Assembly: GCF_000341345.1 (NCBI RefSeq)
Contig: NC_020302.1
Location: 290,075 to 354,074, forward strand
DNA: 64,000 nt
Reading direction: 5' to 3'
From: Corynebacterium halotolerans YIM 70093 = DSM 44683
GTDB taxonomy: Bacteria; Actinomycetota; Actinomycetes; Mycobacteriales; Mycobacteriaceae
A program made the translations under genes and the position numbers. Shown in pieces: positions 1-7,983 of the stretch. Each line of letters opens with the position of its first letter. Positions within the stretch are counted from its first letter, which is position 1. Below the pieces are notes generated by a model, which was not told the DNA's origin, did no database searches, and was given only the letters and a program-made list of their open reading frames with translations.

Positions 1-1
1 G

Positions 2-607
2 GACGCCGACATCGTCGCCGTGGACCTGGCCAAGCTGGGTGGTCCGGCGCTGTCCGCGCTGGTCTTCCGCGATCCGGCGATGTTCCGGCGGCTGGAGTCG
101 CTGAACCCGGGGGTGGGTCCGAAGGCCGCCACCGCCGCGAAGCTGGAGACCCCGGTCTCGTCGGGGCTGGCGGGCGGCGTGCCGACGATCGTCGACCACC
201 TCGCGGACCTGGTGGAGACCTCCGGCACCCGCCCCACGCGCCGCCACCGTCTCGAGCACTCCATGACCGAACTCGCCGACTACCTCGACGACCTCAACGA
301 GGACCTGTACACCTTCCTCGGCACCCTGCCGGCGGTGCACATCCTGGGCGTGACCGGGGAGGCCGCCGCCGGGGGGCCGGCGGAGCGGCTGCCGCGGTTG
401 TCGTTCGCGGTGCGCGGCGTGCCGGCGGAGACGGTGCACCAGCGACTGTTCGACAACGGGCTGGTCACCACCATCGCGCCGATGACGCCGCTGCTCACGG
501 AGATGGGTGTCGGCGAGATCGGTGGGGCCGTGACGGTGGCACTCAGCCCCTTCAACAACCGGCACGACATCGAACATCTCATCCGCGTCGTCGCGTCGCT
601 GGCCTGA
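2..607 (+). CDS. Class V aminotransferase / cysteine desulfurase-like protein, C-terminal part
   Basis: The reading frame is open from the window edge, so only about the last 200 residues are present. The first visible residues (DADIVAVDLAKLGGP, then ALVFRD) match the stretch of SufS-like PLP enzymes that carries the Schiff-base lysine and the following GGP, here K11 of the fragment. The C-terminal half has the small-domain pattern of the family, ending FNNRHDIEHLIRVVASLA, which recalls the YNT.EEID.L motif of class V aminotransferases. The exact substrate cannot be told from the fragment. It converges on the oxidoreductase gene at 626-1582 with only 18 bp between them. Confidence 0.75.
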   Translation, partial: DADIVAVDLAKLGGPALSALVFRDPAMFRRLESLNPGVGPKAATAAKLETPVSSGLAGGVPTIVDHLADLVETSGTRPTRRHRLEHSMTELADYLDDLNEDLYTFLGTLPAVHILGVTGEAAAGGPAERLPRLSFAVRGVPAETVHQRLFDNGLVTTIAPMTPLLTEMGVGEIGGAVTVALSPFNNRHDIEHLIRVVASLA

Positions 608-625
608 GCCCGGCCCGGGCCCGGC

Positions 626-1582
626 CTATGCCTCCAGCACGATCTTGCCGGTGACCTCGCCGGAGTCCAGCAGCTCATGGGCCCGTGCGGCGTCGGCGAG
701 CGGCAGGGTGGCGTGGATGTGGTGGCGCACGCGGCCGTCGGCGAGCATCGGCCAGACGTGCTCGACCGTGCTCCTGACGACGTCCGCCTTGCTCTCCAGG
801 CTGCGCGCGCGCAGGGTCGTGCCGCGCACCGAGAGACGCCGCGGCAGCAGGGCGCCGAGGTTGATCTCGGTCTTCACCCCGCCCTGCAGACCGATGATGA
901 CCAGCTGACCATCCGTGTTGAGGGCCCGCAGGTTCTGCTTCAGGTACTTCGCGCCGATGATGTCGAGGATGACGTCGCAGCGGCCCTTGAGTTCCTGCGC
1001 GAAGTCCTGCTCCTTGTAGTTGACCAGGATGTCCGCGCCCAGCTCCCGGCAGGTCTCCAGCTTCTCGTCGGAGCCGGCCGTGACCGCCACCGTCGCGCCG
1101 AGCGCCTTGCACAGCTGGATGGCGAAGGTGCCGATGCCGCCGCCCCCGCCGTGGATGAGCACCGTCTGGCCCTCGCGCAGGCCGGCGAGCATGCCGAGGT
1201 TCGACCACACCGTGCAGGCGACCTCCACGACGCTGGCCGCCTCGGTCAGGGAGTAGCCCTCCGGGAGCGGCATCAGCTGGCCCTCCGGCACGGCCACGTA
1301 CTCGCCGTAGCCGCCACCGGCCAGCAGGCAGGCGACCTCCTCGCCCTCCTCGCGGCCGGTGTCACCCGGATCGGCGATGGTGCCCGAGCACTCCAGGCCG
1401 ATGATCTCCGAGGCGCCGGGCGGCGGCGGGTAGTTGCCGTGCGCCTGCAGGATGTCCCCGCGGTTGACGCCGGCGGCGTGCACCTTCACCAGCACCTCGC
1501 CGGACTTGAGCTGCGGGTCGTCGACCTCGGTCAGCGCCAGTGAGCGCGGATCGTTCTCATCTGTCTGTGTGATGGCCTTCAT
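626..1582 (-). CDS. NAD(P)H:quinone oxidoreductase, zinc-independent MDR family (PIG3-like)
   Basis: The 318-residue protein is a medium-chain dehydrogenase/reductase of the quinone oxidoreductase (PIG3/QorA) class. It shows an N-terminal GroES-like domain (MKAITQ..., AAGVNRGDILQ, then GLECSGTI) and a Rossmann domain with the nucleotide motif HGGGGGIGTFAIQLCKALGA, followed by GADILVNYKEQDF. The structural-zinc cysteine cluster of alcohol dehydrogenases is absent. It is expected to reduce quinones in the cytoplasm with NADPH. I chose the ATG at 1582 because homologues begin MKAI; a longer frame upstream runs back into the tRNA-Ser gene. Physiological substrate unknown. Confidence 0.85.
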   Translation of the reverse strand: MKAITQTDENDPRSLALTEVDDPQLKSGEVLVKVHAAGVNRGDILQAHGNYPPPPGASEIIGLECSGTIADPGDTGREEGEEVACLLAGGGYGEYVAVPEGQLMPLPEGYSLTEAASVVEVACTVWSNLGMLAGLREGQTVLIHGGGGGIGTFAIQLCKALGATVAVTAGSDEKLETCRELGADILVNYKEQDFAQELKGRCDVILDIIGAKYLKQNLRALNTDGQLVIIGLQGGVKTEINLGALLPRRLSVRGTTLRARSLESKADVVRSTVEHVWPMLADGRVRHHIHATLPLADAARAHELLDSGEVTGKIVLEA

Positions 1583-1669
1583 GGCTTCCCAGGGTAGGGA
1601 AATTCGGGCGGCGGGGGTGGGGTCCGGTAGTCTTGGGGGTTGTCGCGGTCGGATTTCCCACCGCGGCGA

Positions 1670-1754
1670 GGAGGCGTGGCAGAGCGGCCGAATGCACTGG
1701 TCTTGAAAACCAGCGATGGGCAACCATCCGCGGGTTCAAATCCCGCCGCCTCCG
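1670..1754 (+). tRNA. tRNA-Ser (anticodon TGA)
   Basis: The acceptor stem GGAGGCG pairs with CGCCTCC at the 3' end, and the discriminator is G as in serine tRNAs. The anticodon loop CTTGAAA is framed by CTGGT/ACCAG, giving anticodon TGA. A long variable arm (GCGATGGGCAACCATCCGC) and the T-arm GGGTTCAAATCCC confirm a class II tRNA. CCA is not encoded. Confidence 0.97.
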
Positions 1755-1758
1755 CTGG

Positions 1759-1800
1759 AGACGTCCCGGAACGCGCCCCACGGTGCGCGCCGGGGCGTCA
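1759..1800 (+). terminator. GC-rich hairpin after tRNA-Ser(TGA)
   Basis: GACGTCCCGG and CCGGGGCGTC can pair around a GC-rich loop directly after the tRNA. No T-run follows, so termination or 3'-end processing is only a suggestion. Confidence 0.35.
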
Positions 1801-1946
1801 CGCGATCCGGGGTGATGGCCTCCGGGCACGGCTCGTCCGGTCGCACTAGGCTGGCGGACGAACCGATGTTCAGCCGGAGGGACACCTCCCGGTCGCCGTG
1901 GCACCTGCAGCGGTTGCGCGGGCGACCCGCGATGAGAGGAGCCACC

Positions 1947-2192
1947 ATGACCAACCCCCAGCCGTTCGACCCCAACACCTCACCGGGAGGTTCGAACCTC
2001 CCCACGGACCTGCCCCTGCAGCAGTCCCCGAACCTCGAGCAGCGGCGCCAGGATCCGGACAAACCGCCACAGATGCCGCAGAAGACGGTGGCACACGTGG
2101 AGCGCAACCGGGGCGGTTTCCTGCCGTGGTTCATCATCACGGTCATTGTCCTCGCGTTGATCGTCCTCGCCGCCTGGTTCGTCTCACCCTGA
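1947..2192 (+). CDS. Small single-span membrane protein (hypothetical)
   Basis: This encodes 81 residues: a hydrophilic Pro/Gln/Asn-rich, probably disordered N-terminal part of about 55 residues (MTNPQPFDPNTSPGG...), a basic stretch (HVERNRGG), then one C-terminal membrane helix (FIITVIVLALIVLAAWF) ending almost at the C-terminus. No signal peptide is seen, so a tail-anchored topology with a cytoplasmic N-terminus is the simplest reading. The ATG at 1947 is preceded by GAGAGGA, a good ribosome-binding site. The next gene has the same architecture 39 bp downstream and probably shares the transcript. No family recognised. Confidence 0.7.
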   Translation: MTNPQPFDPNTSPGGSNLPTDLPLQQSPNLEQRRQDPDKPPQMPQKTVAHVERNRGGFLPWFIITVIVLALIVLAAWFVSP

Positions 2193-2231
2193 GACCTGTC
2201 CCGGCTTCTGAGCACCCGGAGAGGAGGCGCC

Positions 2232-2507
2232 ATGAACACCCCGAACAACCCCGACGACCACCCGGCCGACGGTGACGAGTCCGGCGACCGTTCCGGCGCC
2301 CACCGGGCGTCCGCCGGTAAGGAGCACCACCACGCGGGCCAGCCGCCCTACTATCAGGTGCCGCAGACCTCCGGCGTCGACCGGCCCCGGAAGCGCCCCG
2401 TTCACGTGGGCCGGATGGGCAGCCGCTGGTACAGCTGGTGGGTCATGCTCATCCCGGCGGTCGCGGTGGTGCTGATGTTCGTGTTCATCATCCTCGCGGT
2501 GACCTGA
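2232..2507 (+). CDS. Small single-span membrane protein (hypothetical), same architecture as its neighbour
   Basis: The 91-residue product has an acidic then His-rich disordered N-terminus (KEHHHAGQPPYYQVPQ), a basic patch (RPRKRPVHVGRMGSR), aromatic residues WYSWW at the membrane interface, and one C-terminal helix (VMLIPAVAVVLMFVFIILAV). The ribosome-binding site GGAGAGGAGGCGCC sits just before the ATG. It is not obviously homologous in sequence to the preceding 81-residue protein but has the same design. It converges with moeB (ending at 2518), leaving 10 bp. Function unknown. Confidence 0.7.
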   Translation: MNTPNNPDDHPADGDESGDRSGAHRASAGKEHHHAGQPPYYQVPQTSGVDRPRKRPVHVGRMGSRWYSWWVMLIPAVAVVLMFVFIILAVT

Positions 2508-2517
2508 GCGGGGAGTA

Positions 2518-3612
2518 TCAACCCTGCCGGTCGAGCCAGGCGTCGATACCTCCGGCGAGGCTGACCGGTCCGGTGACACCGGTTTCCTCGAGCGCGCGCA
2601 CCGCCTGCGCCGAGCGCACCCCGCCGGCGCAGTACACCACCACCGGCTGGCCCTCGACGAGCCCCTCGCGTAGTTCCTCCGGCACGAAACCGTCCACGAT
2701 GCGCCCCAGCGGCACGTTCACGCCACCCGGGATGCGGAAGTTGGCGTACTCCTCGGGCTCGCGGACGTCGATGAGCACCGCGTTGTCCGGCACCTCGTCG
2801 ACCTCGGCCACGGCGGCGGGCCCGGGCGTGGCGATGGGTCTCGCCTGCGCCGGCGGGCCCTCGGCCAGCAGCTTCTCCACCGTCTCCGGGCGACCGGCGA
2901 CGGGAATATACTCCCACCTGCCCGTCAACGAGGAGTAGTAGCCGAGCTGACCCACCAGCGGTTCACCGATGCCGGTGACCAGCTTCAGCGTCTCCATCGC
3001 CATGGCGGAACCCACCACGCCGACGACCGGGCCGAGAACCCCCGCCTGCGCGCAGCTGGGCACCTCGCCCGGCGCCGGCGGGACGGGGAAGAGATCCTCG
3101 TAGACCGGGCCGTGACCGGCCCAGAAGACGGTCAGCTGGGCGTCGAAACCCAGAATCGACGCCCACACGTGCGGCACCCCCAGCTCGGCGCAGGCCGCGG
3201 ACACCACGTGCCGGGTGTCGAAGTTGTCGGTGCCGTCCATCACCACGTGCGCGCCCTTGAGCACCTCGACGGCGTTGTCACGGTTCAGACGCCCGGTGAA
3301 GAGCTCGACGGACAGCTCCGGGTTCAGCGCCAGCATCTGCTCACGAGCGGACTCGCCCTTCAGCTCGCCCACCCGGTCGGTGGTGTGGATGACCTGGCGG
3401 TGCAGGTTGGACAGGTCCACGACGTCGTCGTCGATCAGGGTGACCTGGCCGACGCCCGCGCCGGCCAGGTACAGCAGCGCCGGGCTGCCCAACCCGCCGG
3501 CGCCGACGACGGCCACGTGGGCGTCGAGAAGCTTCCGCTGGCCCTCGGGGCCGAAACCGCCGAGGGTGATCTGGCGGCGGTAGCGGGCGATCTGCCGCGG
3601 GTTCAGGGTCAT
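2518..3612 (-). CDS. moeB: Adenylyltransferase/sulfurtransferase MoeB (ThiF fold plus rhodanese domain)
   Basis: MoeB adenylates the C-terminal glycine of MoaD so that it can be thiocarboxylated for molybdopterin synthase. The 364-residue protein has an E1-like domain at about residues 1-245: nucleotide loop VVGAGGLGSPALLYLAGAGVG, then the DLSNLHRQ motif, and DNFDTRHVV. A C-terminal rhodanese domain (about 265-364) has the active-site loop CAGGVRS, so one protein probably supplies both adenylation and sulfur transfer. CxxC zinc pairs of E. coli MoeB are not evident. Its ATG overlaps the moaE stop as ATGA, so it is translationally coupled as the last gene of moeA-mogA-moaE-moeB. Confidence 0.92.
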   Translation of the reverse strand: MTLNPRQIARYRRQITLGGFGPEGQRKLLDAHVAVVGAGGLGSPALLYLAGAGVGQVTLIDDDVVDLSNLHRQVIHTTDRVGELKGESAREQMLALNPELSVELFTGRLNRDNAVEVLKGAHVVMDGTDNFDTRHVVSAACAELGVPHVWASILGFDAQLTVFWAGHGPVYEDLFPVPPAPGEVPSCAQAGVLGPVVGVVGSAMAMETLKLVTGIGEPLVGQLGYYSSLTGRWEYIPVAGRPETVEKLLAEGPPAQARPIATPGPAAVAEVDEVPDNAVLIDVREPEEYANFRIPGGVNVPLGRIVDGFVPEELREGLVEGQPVVVYCAGGVRSAQAVRALEETGVTGPVSLAGGIDAWLDRQG

Positions 3613-4070
3613 TCGAGTCCCACCCACTGGGTGCGTCCGTCGGTGAGCAGCTGCTCCTTCCAGATCGGCACCTCCGCCTTGACGCGGTCGGCCAGCTCGG
3701 AGGCCGCGGCGAAGGCGTCGCCCCGGTGCGCGGCGGCCGCCACGACGGCGAACGCGATATCGCCGATGGCCAGGTCCCCGGTGCGGTGCGCGGTCCACAG
3801 GCGGGTGCGCGGATGCGCCGCCATCACCGACTCGGTGACCTCACGGATCCGCTGGTCGGCACTCGGGTGGGCGGTGTAGCTCAGCGTGGACACGCGCCGG
3901 CCGCCGTCGTGGTCGCGGACCACGCCCTCGAAGGCCACGAGCGCGCCCATGGCCTCGGTGACGGTCAGCCGCCGCGCGCCGGGCAGCAGCGGCTCGATCG
4001 GGCGGTCGGTCATGAAGGCGTCGACGATGACGCCGGTGTGTTCGGCCACGTAGGCCGGGTCAGTGCTCAT
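3609..4070 (-). CDS. moaE: Molybdopterin synthase catalytic subunit MoaE
   Basis: MoaE is the large subunit of molybdopterin synthase and, with thiocarboxylated MoaD, converts precursor Z (cPMP) to molybdopterin. Family motifs are clear in 153 residues: GALVAFEGVVRDHDGGR near residue 45, HRTGDLAIGD near residue 95, and the C-terminal VKAEVPIWKEQ holding the conserved catalytic-region lysines. The ATG at 4070 is preceded by GGAGGGA. It overlaps the mogA stop by 11 bp and the moeB start by 4 bp, typical of a tightly coupled operon. Its partner moaD lies divergently at 5843. Confidence 0.95.
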   Translation of the reverse strand: MSTDPAYVAEHTGVIVDAFMTDRPIEPLLPGARRLTVTEAMGALVAFEGVVRDHDGGRRVSTLSYTAHPSADQRIREVTESVMAAHPRTRLWTAHRTGDLAIGDIAFAVVAAAAHRGDAFAAASELADRVKAEVPIWKEQLLTDGRTQWVGLE

Positions 4071-4542
4071 GGGTTCCCTCCAGCATGTCGACGACGGGCA
4101 CCAGCAGGTTCTTCAACACCGCGCAGCCGTCCTTTACTCCACCCGTGGAACCGGGCAGCGTCATCACGAATGTCCGGCCCGTCACCCCGGCCACGGCCCG
4201 CGAGGCCACCGCCAGGGGAGTGTTCTCCAGGCCCTTGTTCCAGAACGCGTGCACGATGCCGGGCATCTCGCGCTCCAGGTGCGGGGTGACGGCCTCCACG
4301 GTGCGGTCATCGGCGGTGATCCCGGTCCCGCCCGAGGTCAGCACCACGTTCGGCAGGCTGTCACGGTCGGCGAACAGCTTATCGACGGTCGCGGACAGCT
4401 CGGCGTCCGGCACCACCAGCGCGTCGGGTGTCTCGAAGCCCTGCGAACGCAGAAACTCGACGGCGACGGGGCCGGAGCGGTCGTCGTAGACGCCGGCGGC
4501 CGCGCGGGTGGAGGCCACGATGACGAGGCCGGTACGTGTCAT
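4060..4542 (-). CDS. mogA: Molybdopterin adenylyltransferase, MogA/MoaB family
   Basis: This 160-residue MogA/MoaB-type protein should activate molybdopterin by adenylation before molybdate insertion by MoeA. Visible motifs are VLTSGGTGITADDRTVEAV (the TGGTG/D family signature) and the later TLPGSTGGVKDGCAVL. The ATG at 4542 follows an excellent site (AAGGAG). It begins 9 bp after the moeA stop and overlaps moaE by 11 bp. Whether it is better called MogA or MoaB cannot be settled from sequence alone. Confidence 0.9.
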   Translation of the reverse strand: MTRTGLVIVASTRAAAGVYDDRSGPVAVEFLRSQGFETPDALVVPDAELSATVDKLFADRDSLPNVVLTSGGTGITADDRTVEAVTPHLEREMPGIVHAFWNKGLENTPLAVASRAVAGVTGRTFVMTLPGSTGGVKDGCAVLKNLLVPVVDMLEGTHEH

Positions 4543-4550
4543 GGTGCTCC

Positions 4551-5732
4551 TTACAGTGGGTAGGCGGTGACCGGAATGTCGGCGGAATAGTGCCCGGGTG
4601 CCTTGATGTGGATCAGGCAGTTCGCCGGCAGTGCCTGGGCGAGCAGGTGGGAACCGGCGCCCCCGACCGGCGTGGCGGTGAGCACCTGGGCCCAGTTGAC
4701 GTCCAGCCTGCCGCGCAGGAACTGGTCACGGTCCTCCAGGCCGCGGACATTCTCAGCCAGCCGCGCGGTGACCGGCTCCGGCGCGGTGCCGAGGACCGGG
4801 GCGACGAACAACCGGAAGCTGACCAGCGTGGAGACCGGGTTGCCGGGCAGACAGATTACCGGCACACCGTGGAAGGTGGCCAACCCCTGCGGACCGCCCG
4901 GCTGCTGGGCGACGTGCCCGAACCAGCCGTCGTCTTCCAGCAGCTGGCGGATGACCTCGAATTTTCCGTGGCTGATCCCGCCGGAGGTGATCACGGCGGT
5001 GGGGGAGTGCCGCCCGACGGCCGCGGCCAGGTCCGCGGCGAGCCGCGCCGGATCGTCGTCGGTGCGCAGGTGACCCGCGACCTCGATGCCGGCGCGCTCG
5101 CACAGCACCCGCAGCATGGGGGCGTTGGAGTCGGGGATGGTCGCGGCGGCGTCGGTGGTGCCGATCTCCGCGCCGCCGGTGCAGATGAGCACGCGGGCGG
5201 GCTCGATCACGGCCACCTCGGCGAGGTTCTGCCCGGCCAGCACACCGACGGCCACGGCGTTCAACCGGACACCCGCCTCGAGCAGCAGCTCACCGGCGGC
5301 GATATCGGAGCCCGCGCGACGGATGAACCGGCCCTCGGGCACCTCCGGAACCTCAACCGTCGTACCCTCCTCCGGGAACTGGCCCGGCCGGCAGGCCTCG
5401 ACGGGGACGATTGCGGCGGTGCCGGCCGGCACCTTCGCCCCGGTCATGATCGGCACGACCGCCTCACCGATGCCGTCGGGGTAGAGCCCGGCCGGGTCGG
5501 TGCCGGCGGGCAGGGTCCGGTCGACCGGGAAGACGCCCGGGGCGGCCGCCAGGTGTGCAGCGGACAGCGCGTAGCCGTCCATCTGGGAGTTGTCGAAGCG
5601 CGGGGAGGGGTGCGCGGCGCGGATGTCCGCGGCGAGGGTGCGCGACGCGGCGTCGGCAAGCGGGACGGTGACGGCGCGCCGGGGCGCAACCGCCTGCTGA
5701 ACAGCGGCGAGATGCTCCTCAGGCGTGCGCAT
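4551..5732 (-). CDS. moeA: Molybdopterin molybdenumtransferase MoeA
   Basis: MoeA inserts molybdate into adenylated molybdopterin. The 393-residue protein carries the family signature around FDNSQMDGYALSA (near residue 50), the MoCF-binding core with TSGGISHGKFEVI, and LPGNPVSTLVSFRLFV near residue 290, followed by the small C-terminal MoeA domain. I chose the ATG at 5732 because AAGGGGA lies just upstream; an in-frame start 33 bp earlier has no such site. It heads the four-gene minus-strand cofactor operon, divergent from moaD. Confidence 0.93.
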   Translation of the reverse strand: MRTPEEHLAAVQQAVAPRRAVTVPLADAASRTLAADIRAAHPSPRFDNSQMDGYALSAAHLAAAPGVFPVDRTLPAGTDPAGLYPDGIGEAVVPIMTGAKVPAGTAAIVPVEACRPGQFPEEGTTVEVPEVPEGRFIRRAGSDIAAGELLLEAGVRLNAVAVGVLAGQNLAEVAVIEPARVLICTGGAEIGTTDAAATIPDSNAPMLRVLCERAGIEVAGHLRTDDDPARLAADLAAAVGRHSPTAVITSGGISHGKFEVIRQLLEDDGWFGHVAQQPGGPQGLATFHGVPVICLPGNPVSTLVSFRLFVAPVLGTAPEPVTARLAENVRGLEDRDQFLRGRLDVNWAQVLTATPVGGAGSHLLAQALPANCLIHIKAPGHYSADIPVTAYPL

Positions 5733-5842
5733 GCGTCCCCTTACGGTCGTCGGATTTTCCCCCATGCTACCCGTGCGGGTGAGTGGACTTCTGCGCCGTC
5801 GCGCGGCATGCTGGGAGGCGAATCATCCCGAAGGAGACGCCT

Positions 5843-6100
5843 GTGGAGATCCACTACTTCGCCGCCGCCCGCGCCGCCGCCGGCACCGACCGCGAGCAGG
5901 TCGCGGACGTCCCCGCCACTCTCGGAGAGCTGCTCGACGCCCGCGCGGCCGCCCACCCCGGCACCACCGACGCCGGCATGACGCTCGGCGATGTCTTCGG
6001 CCGCTGCACCTTCCTCATCGACGGCCGCAACAGCGGGCGAACCGACGCCCTGAGCGGCGCCGCGCGCGTCGACGTGCTGCCGCCCTTCGCGGGCGGGTAG
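5843..6100 (+). CDS. moaD: Molybdopterin synthase sulfur carrier subunit MoaD
   Basis: A ubiquitin-like sulfur carrier of 85 residues: it starts MEIHYFAAARAAAG and ends PPFAGG, with the terminal Gly-Gly that MoeB adenylates. The GTG at 5843 is chosen because AAGGAG lies 6-11 bp upstream and the first residues match the family beta-strand. It is transcribed divergently from moeA, with about 110 bp between starts that must hold both promoters. It supplies the small subunit to MoaE (3609-4070). MoaA and MoaC are not in this window. Confidence 0.92.
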   Translation: MEIHYFAAARAAAGTDREQVADVPATLGELLDARAAAHPGTTDAGMTLGDVFGRCTFLIDGRNSGRTDALSGAARVDVLPPFAGG

Positions 6101-6185
6101 GGCCGGGCGCGACGTCGGGGAAGACGCGTCCGGAACAGTCATTACTCGGTGGGAGGCGTAGGTTCTCACGCCTCCCCAGCGACGC

Positions 6186-6605
6186 TTATCGACGCCCGCC
6201 GGTGAACAGGCCGGTGACCAGGCCCAGCACGCCGCGGGCGATGGCCAGCACGACCGCGCCGATGAGCGCCGGCCAGAACCCGTCGATGATCAGCCCCAGC
6301 CCCAGTTGATTCGACAGCCACGCGGTGAGCATGAACACCAGCGCGTTGATGACCAGGGCGAACAGGCCCAGTGTCAGGCACGTGATGGGCAGGCCCAGCG
6401 TGTGCAGGATCGGGGAGACGATGGCGTTGACCACGATGAACACCACCGCCACGCCCAGGAATACGAGCGCATGGTCGTATTGGCCGTCGCCGTAGAGGAC
6501 CCCGTCCGGCGGGAGGATCTCCACGCCCGGCACGAGGGCGGTGACCACCCACAGGGCGATCGCCACCACGATGATGTCGAGAAGCCAGCGGATCAGTGTT
6601 CCCAT
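6186..6605 (-). CDS. Phage-holin-superfamily-IV-like membrane protein (PF04020 type)
   Basis: The 139-residue product has four predicted membrane helices: LIRWLLDIIVVAIALWVV, ALVFLGVAVVFIVVNAIV, GLPITCLTLGLFALVINALVFML, and IDGFWPALIGAVVLAIARGVL. The order and the ILHTLGLPIT / GLFALVINALV motifs match the small YvlD/PF04020 family, found on ordinary chromosomes and not indicating a prophage here. The real start is the ATG at 6605; the longer frame overlaps pat antisense. Role unknown, possibly envelope related. Confidence 0.8.
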   Translation of the reverse strand: MGTLIRWLLDIIVVAIALWVVTALVPGVEILPPDGVLYGDGQYDHALVFLGVAVVFIVVNAIVSPILHTLGLPITCLTLGLFALVINALVFMLTAWLSNQLGLGLIIDGFWPALIGAVVLAIARGVLGLVTGLFTGGRR

Positions 6606-6628
6606 GCCGCCCAACCTACCGTGGGCGG

Positions 6629-7651
6629 CTACAGTCCCGCGTGCTCCCAGGCCGCGAGCAGACGGTCCGCCTCTGCTTCCGTGGTCACGGTGATGCGCAC
6701 GCCTTCCGGGAAGGCGCGCACCAGTACGCCCTGTTCCGCGAGCTTCTCGGCCACGGCCTGGGAGTCCACGCCCGGCAGCCACACGAAGTTCGCCTGTGAA
6801 GGGCGGGCGCCCAGGGCGTCGGCGACGCGGTCGCGCTGGACGACGGTCTCATCGGTGCGCTCGAGCAGCTCATCGGCGGCGTTCAGCGAGGCGAGCGCGC
6901 CCGCCTGCGCCACCGAGCTGACGGCGAAGGGGATGGCCACCTTGTCGATCGCGGTGATCAGCTCCGGGTTGCCGAAGGCGTAGCCGACGCGCGCGCCCGC
7001 CAGGCCGTAGGCCTTGGAGAAGGTCCGCAGCCCGACGGTGTTCGGGTAGCGCTTGACCGCCTCGGTGGCCACGAAGGTGTCCTCGTCACGGTTGAACTCG
7101 AAGTAGGCCTCGTCCAGGCCCACGACGACGTCGGCCGGGACCTGCGCCATGAAGCGGTCGAACTCGTCCTGCGTGATGGTCGCACCCGAGGGGTTGTTCG
7201 GGTTGCACAGGAAGATCAGCTTCGTACGTTCGGTGATGGCCGCGGCCATGGCGTCGAGGTCGTGCTTTCCCTCCTCGGTCAGCGGGATCATCACCGGGGT
7301 CGCGCCGACGATGCGCGCGAAGATCGGGTAGGCCTCGAAGCTGCGCCACGGGAAGAGAATCTCATCGCCCGGGCCCGCAGTGACCTGCGCCAGCTGCTGG
7401 CACAGTGCCGAGGAGCCGCAGCCGACGGTGACCTGTCCCGGCTCGACCTCCAGGTGTCCGGCCAGCGCGGCGCGCAGATCGGCGGCCCCCATGTCCGGGT
7501 AGCGGTTGACCCCGGCGGCGGCGTCGGTCATGGCCTCCACGGCGGCGGGCAGCGGGGCGGTGGTGACCTCATTGGAGGACAACTTGAGCGCGTCATCCAT
7601 CCGCTTGCCTGGGACGTAGGCGGGGATATCGGCGAGATCAGGGCGAATCAT
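6629..7651 (-). CDS. pat: Aromatic amino acid / histidinol-phosphate aminotransferase Pat
   Basis: A fold-type I PLP aminotransferase of 340 residues of the HisC-like subgroup. The sequence closely resembles C. glutamicum Pat (starts MIRPDLADIPAYVPGKR; KLSSNEV; GCGSSALCQQL; NPNNPSG; DEAYFEF; the PLP lysine in TFSKAYGLAGARVGYAFG). Pat transaminates arogenate/prephenate-type and other aromatic substrates, fitting tyrA further along the window. The ATG at 7651 is preferred over an ATG nine codons upstream by homology. It lies 23 bp from the membrane protein at 6186-6605 on the same strand. Confidence 0.9.
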   Translation of the reverse strand: MIRPDLADIPAYVPGKRMDDALKLSSNEVTTAPLPAAVEAMTDAAAGVNRYPDMGAADLRAALAGHLEVEPGQVTVGCGSSALCQQLAQVTAGPGDEILFPWRSFEAYPIFARIVGATPVMIPLTEEGKHDLDAMAAAITERTKLIFLCNPNNPSGATITQDEFDRFMAQVPADVVVGLDEAYFEFNRDEDTFVATEAVKRYPNTVGLRTFSKAYGLAGARVGYAFGNPELITAIDKVAIPFAVSSVAQAGALASLNAADELLERTDETVVQRDRVADALGARPSQANFVWLPGVDSQAVAEKLAEQGVLVRAFPEGVRITVTTEAEADRLLAAWEHAGL

Positions 7652-7739
7652 GGGTTCGAGTCTATCGCCGTTGTCCACCGCGTTTGGCGCCGGGGCAGGT
7701 GCCCGGGTAGCATGCTTGAAGGTTTCAACTGAGACCTGT

Positions 7740-7828
7740 GGAGACGTGCCAGAGTGGCCGAATGGGGCTCACTGCTAATGAGTTGCCCTCTTAACGGAGG
7801 GCCGGAGGTTCGAATCCTCTCGTCTCCG
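7740..7828 (+). tRNA. tRNA-Ser (anticodon GCT)
   Basis: Acceptor stem GGAGACG pairs with CGTCTCC, G discriminator. Anticodon loop CTGCTAA between CTCA and TGAG gives GCT. The long variable arm (CCCTCTTAACGGAGGG) and T-arm GGAGGTTCGAATCCTC fit a class II serine tRNA. CCA is not encoded. A tRNA-Arg gene follows 26 bp later, probably on the same transcript. Confidence 0.97.
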
Positions 7829-7854
7829 CCGCTTTCCCCTTCGGGGAGGGCAGG

Positions 7855-7927
7855 GCGCCCGTAGCTCAACGGATAGAGCATCTGACTACGGATCAGAAGG
7901 TTGGGGGTTCGAATCCCTCCGGGCGCA
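7855..7927 (+). tRNA. tRNA-Arg (anticodon ACG), copy 1
   Basis: Acceptor GCGCCCG pairs with CGGGCGC, with A as discriminator. Anticodon loop CTACGGA gives ACG, which TadA (gene at 13571) would convert to ICG. The 73-nt gene is identical to a second copy at 11832-11904. CCA is not encoded. Confidence 0.97.
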
Positions 7928-7935
7928 CAGCCGGA

Positions 7936-7967
7936 CGCCGGCCACCGAATGCGGTGGTCGGCGTTTT
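7936..7967 (+). terminator. Intrinsic terminator after the tRNA-Ser/tRNA-Arg pair
   Basis: A 12-bp stem (CGCCGGCCACCG / CGGTGGTCGGCG, one G-T pair) with the loop AATG is followed by TTTT. It ends the tRNA transcript. Confidence 0.85.
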
Positions 7968-7983
7968 CGTGTTGTCGGGGCCT

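Noticed and set aside
6186..6605. Prophage holin
   Set aside because: The protein matches a chromosomal four-helix family named after holins; no lysin, phage structural or integrase gene is near.
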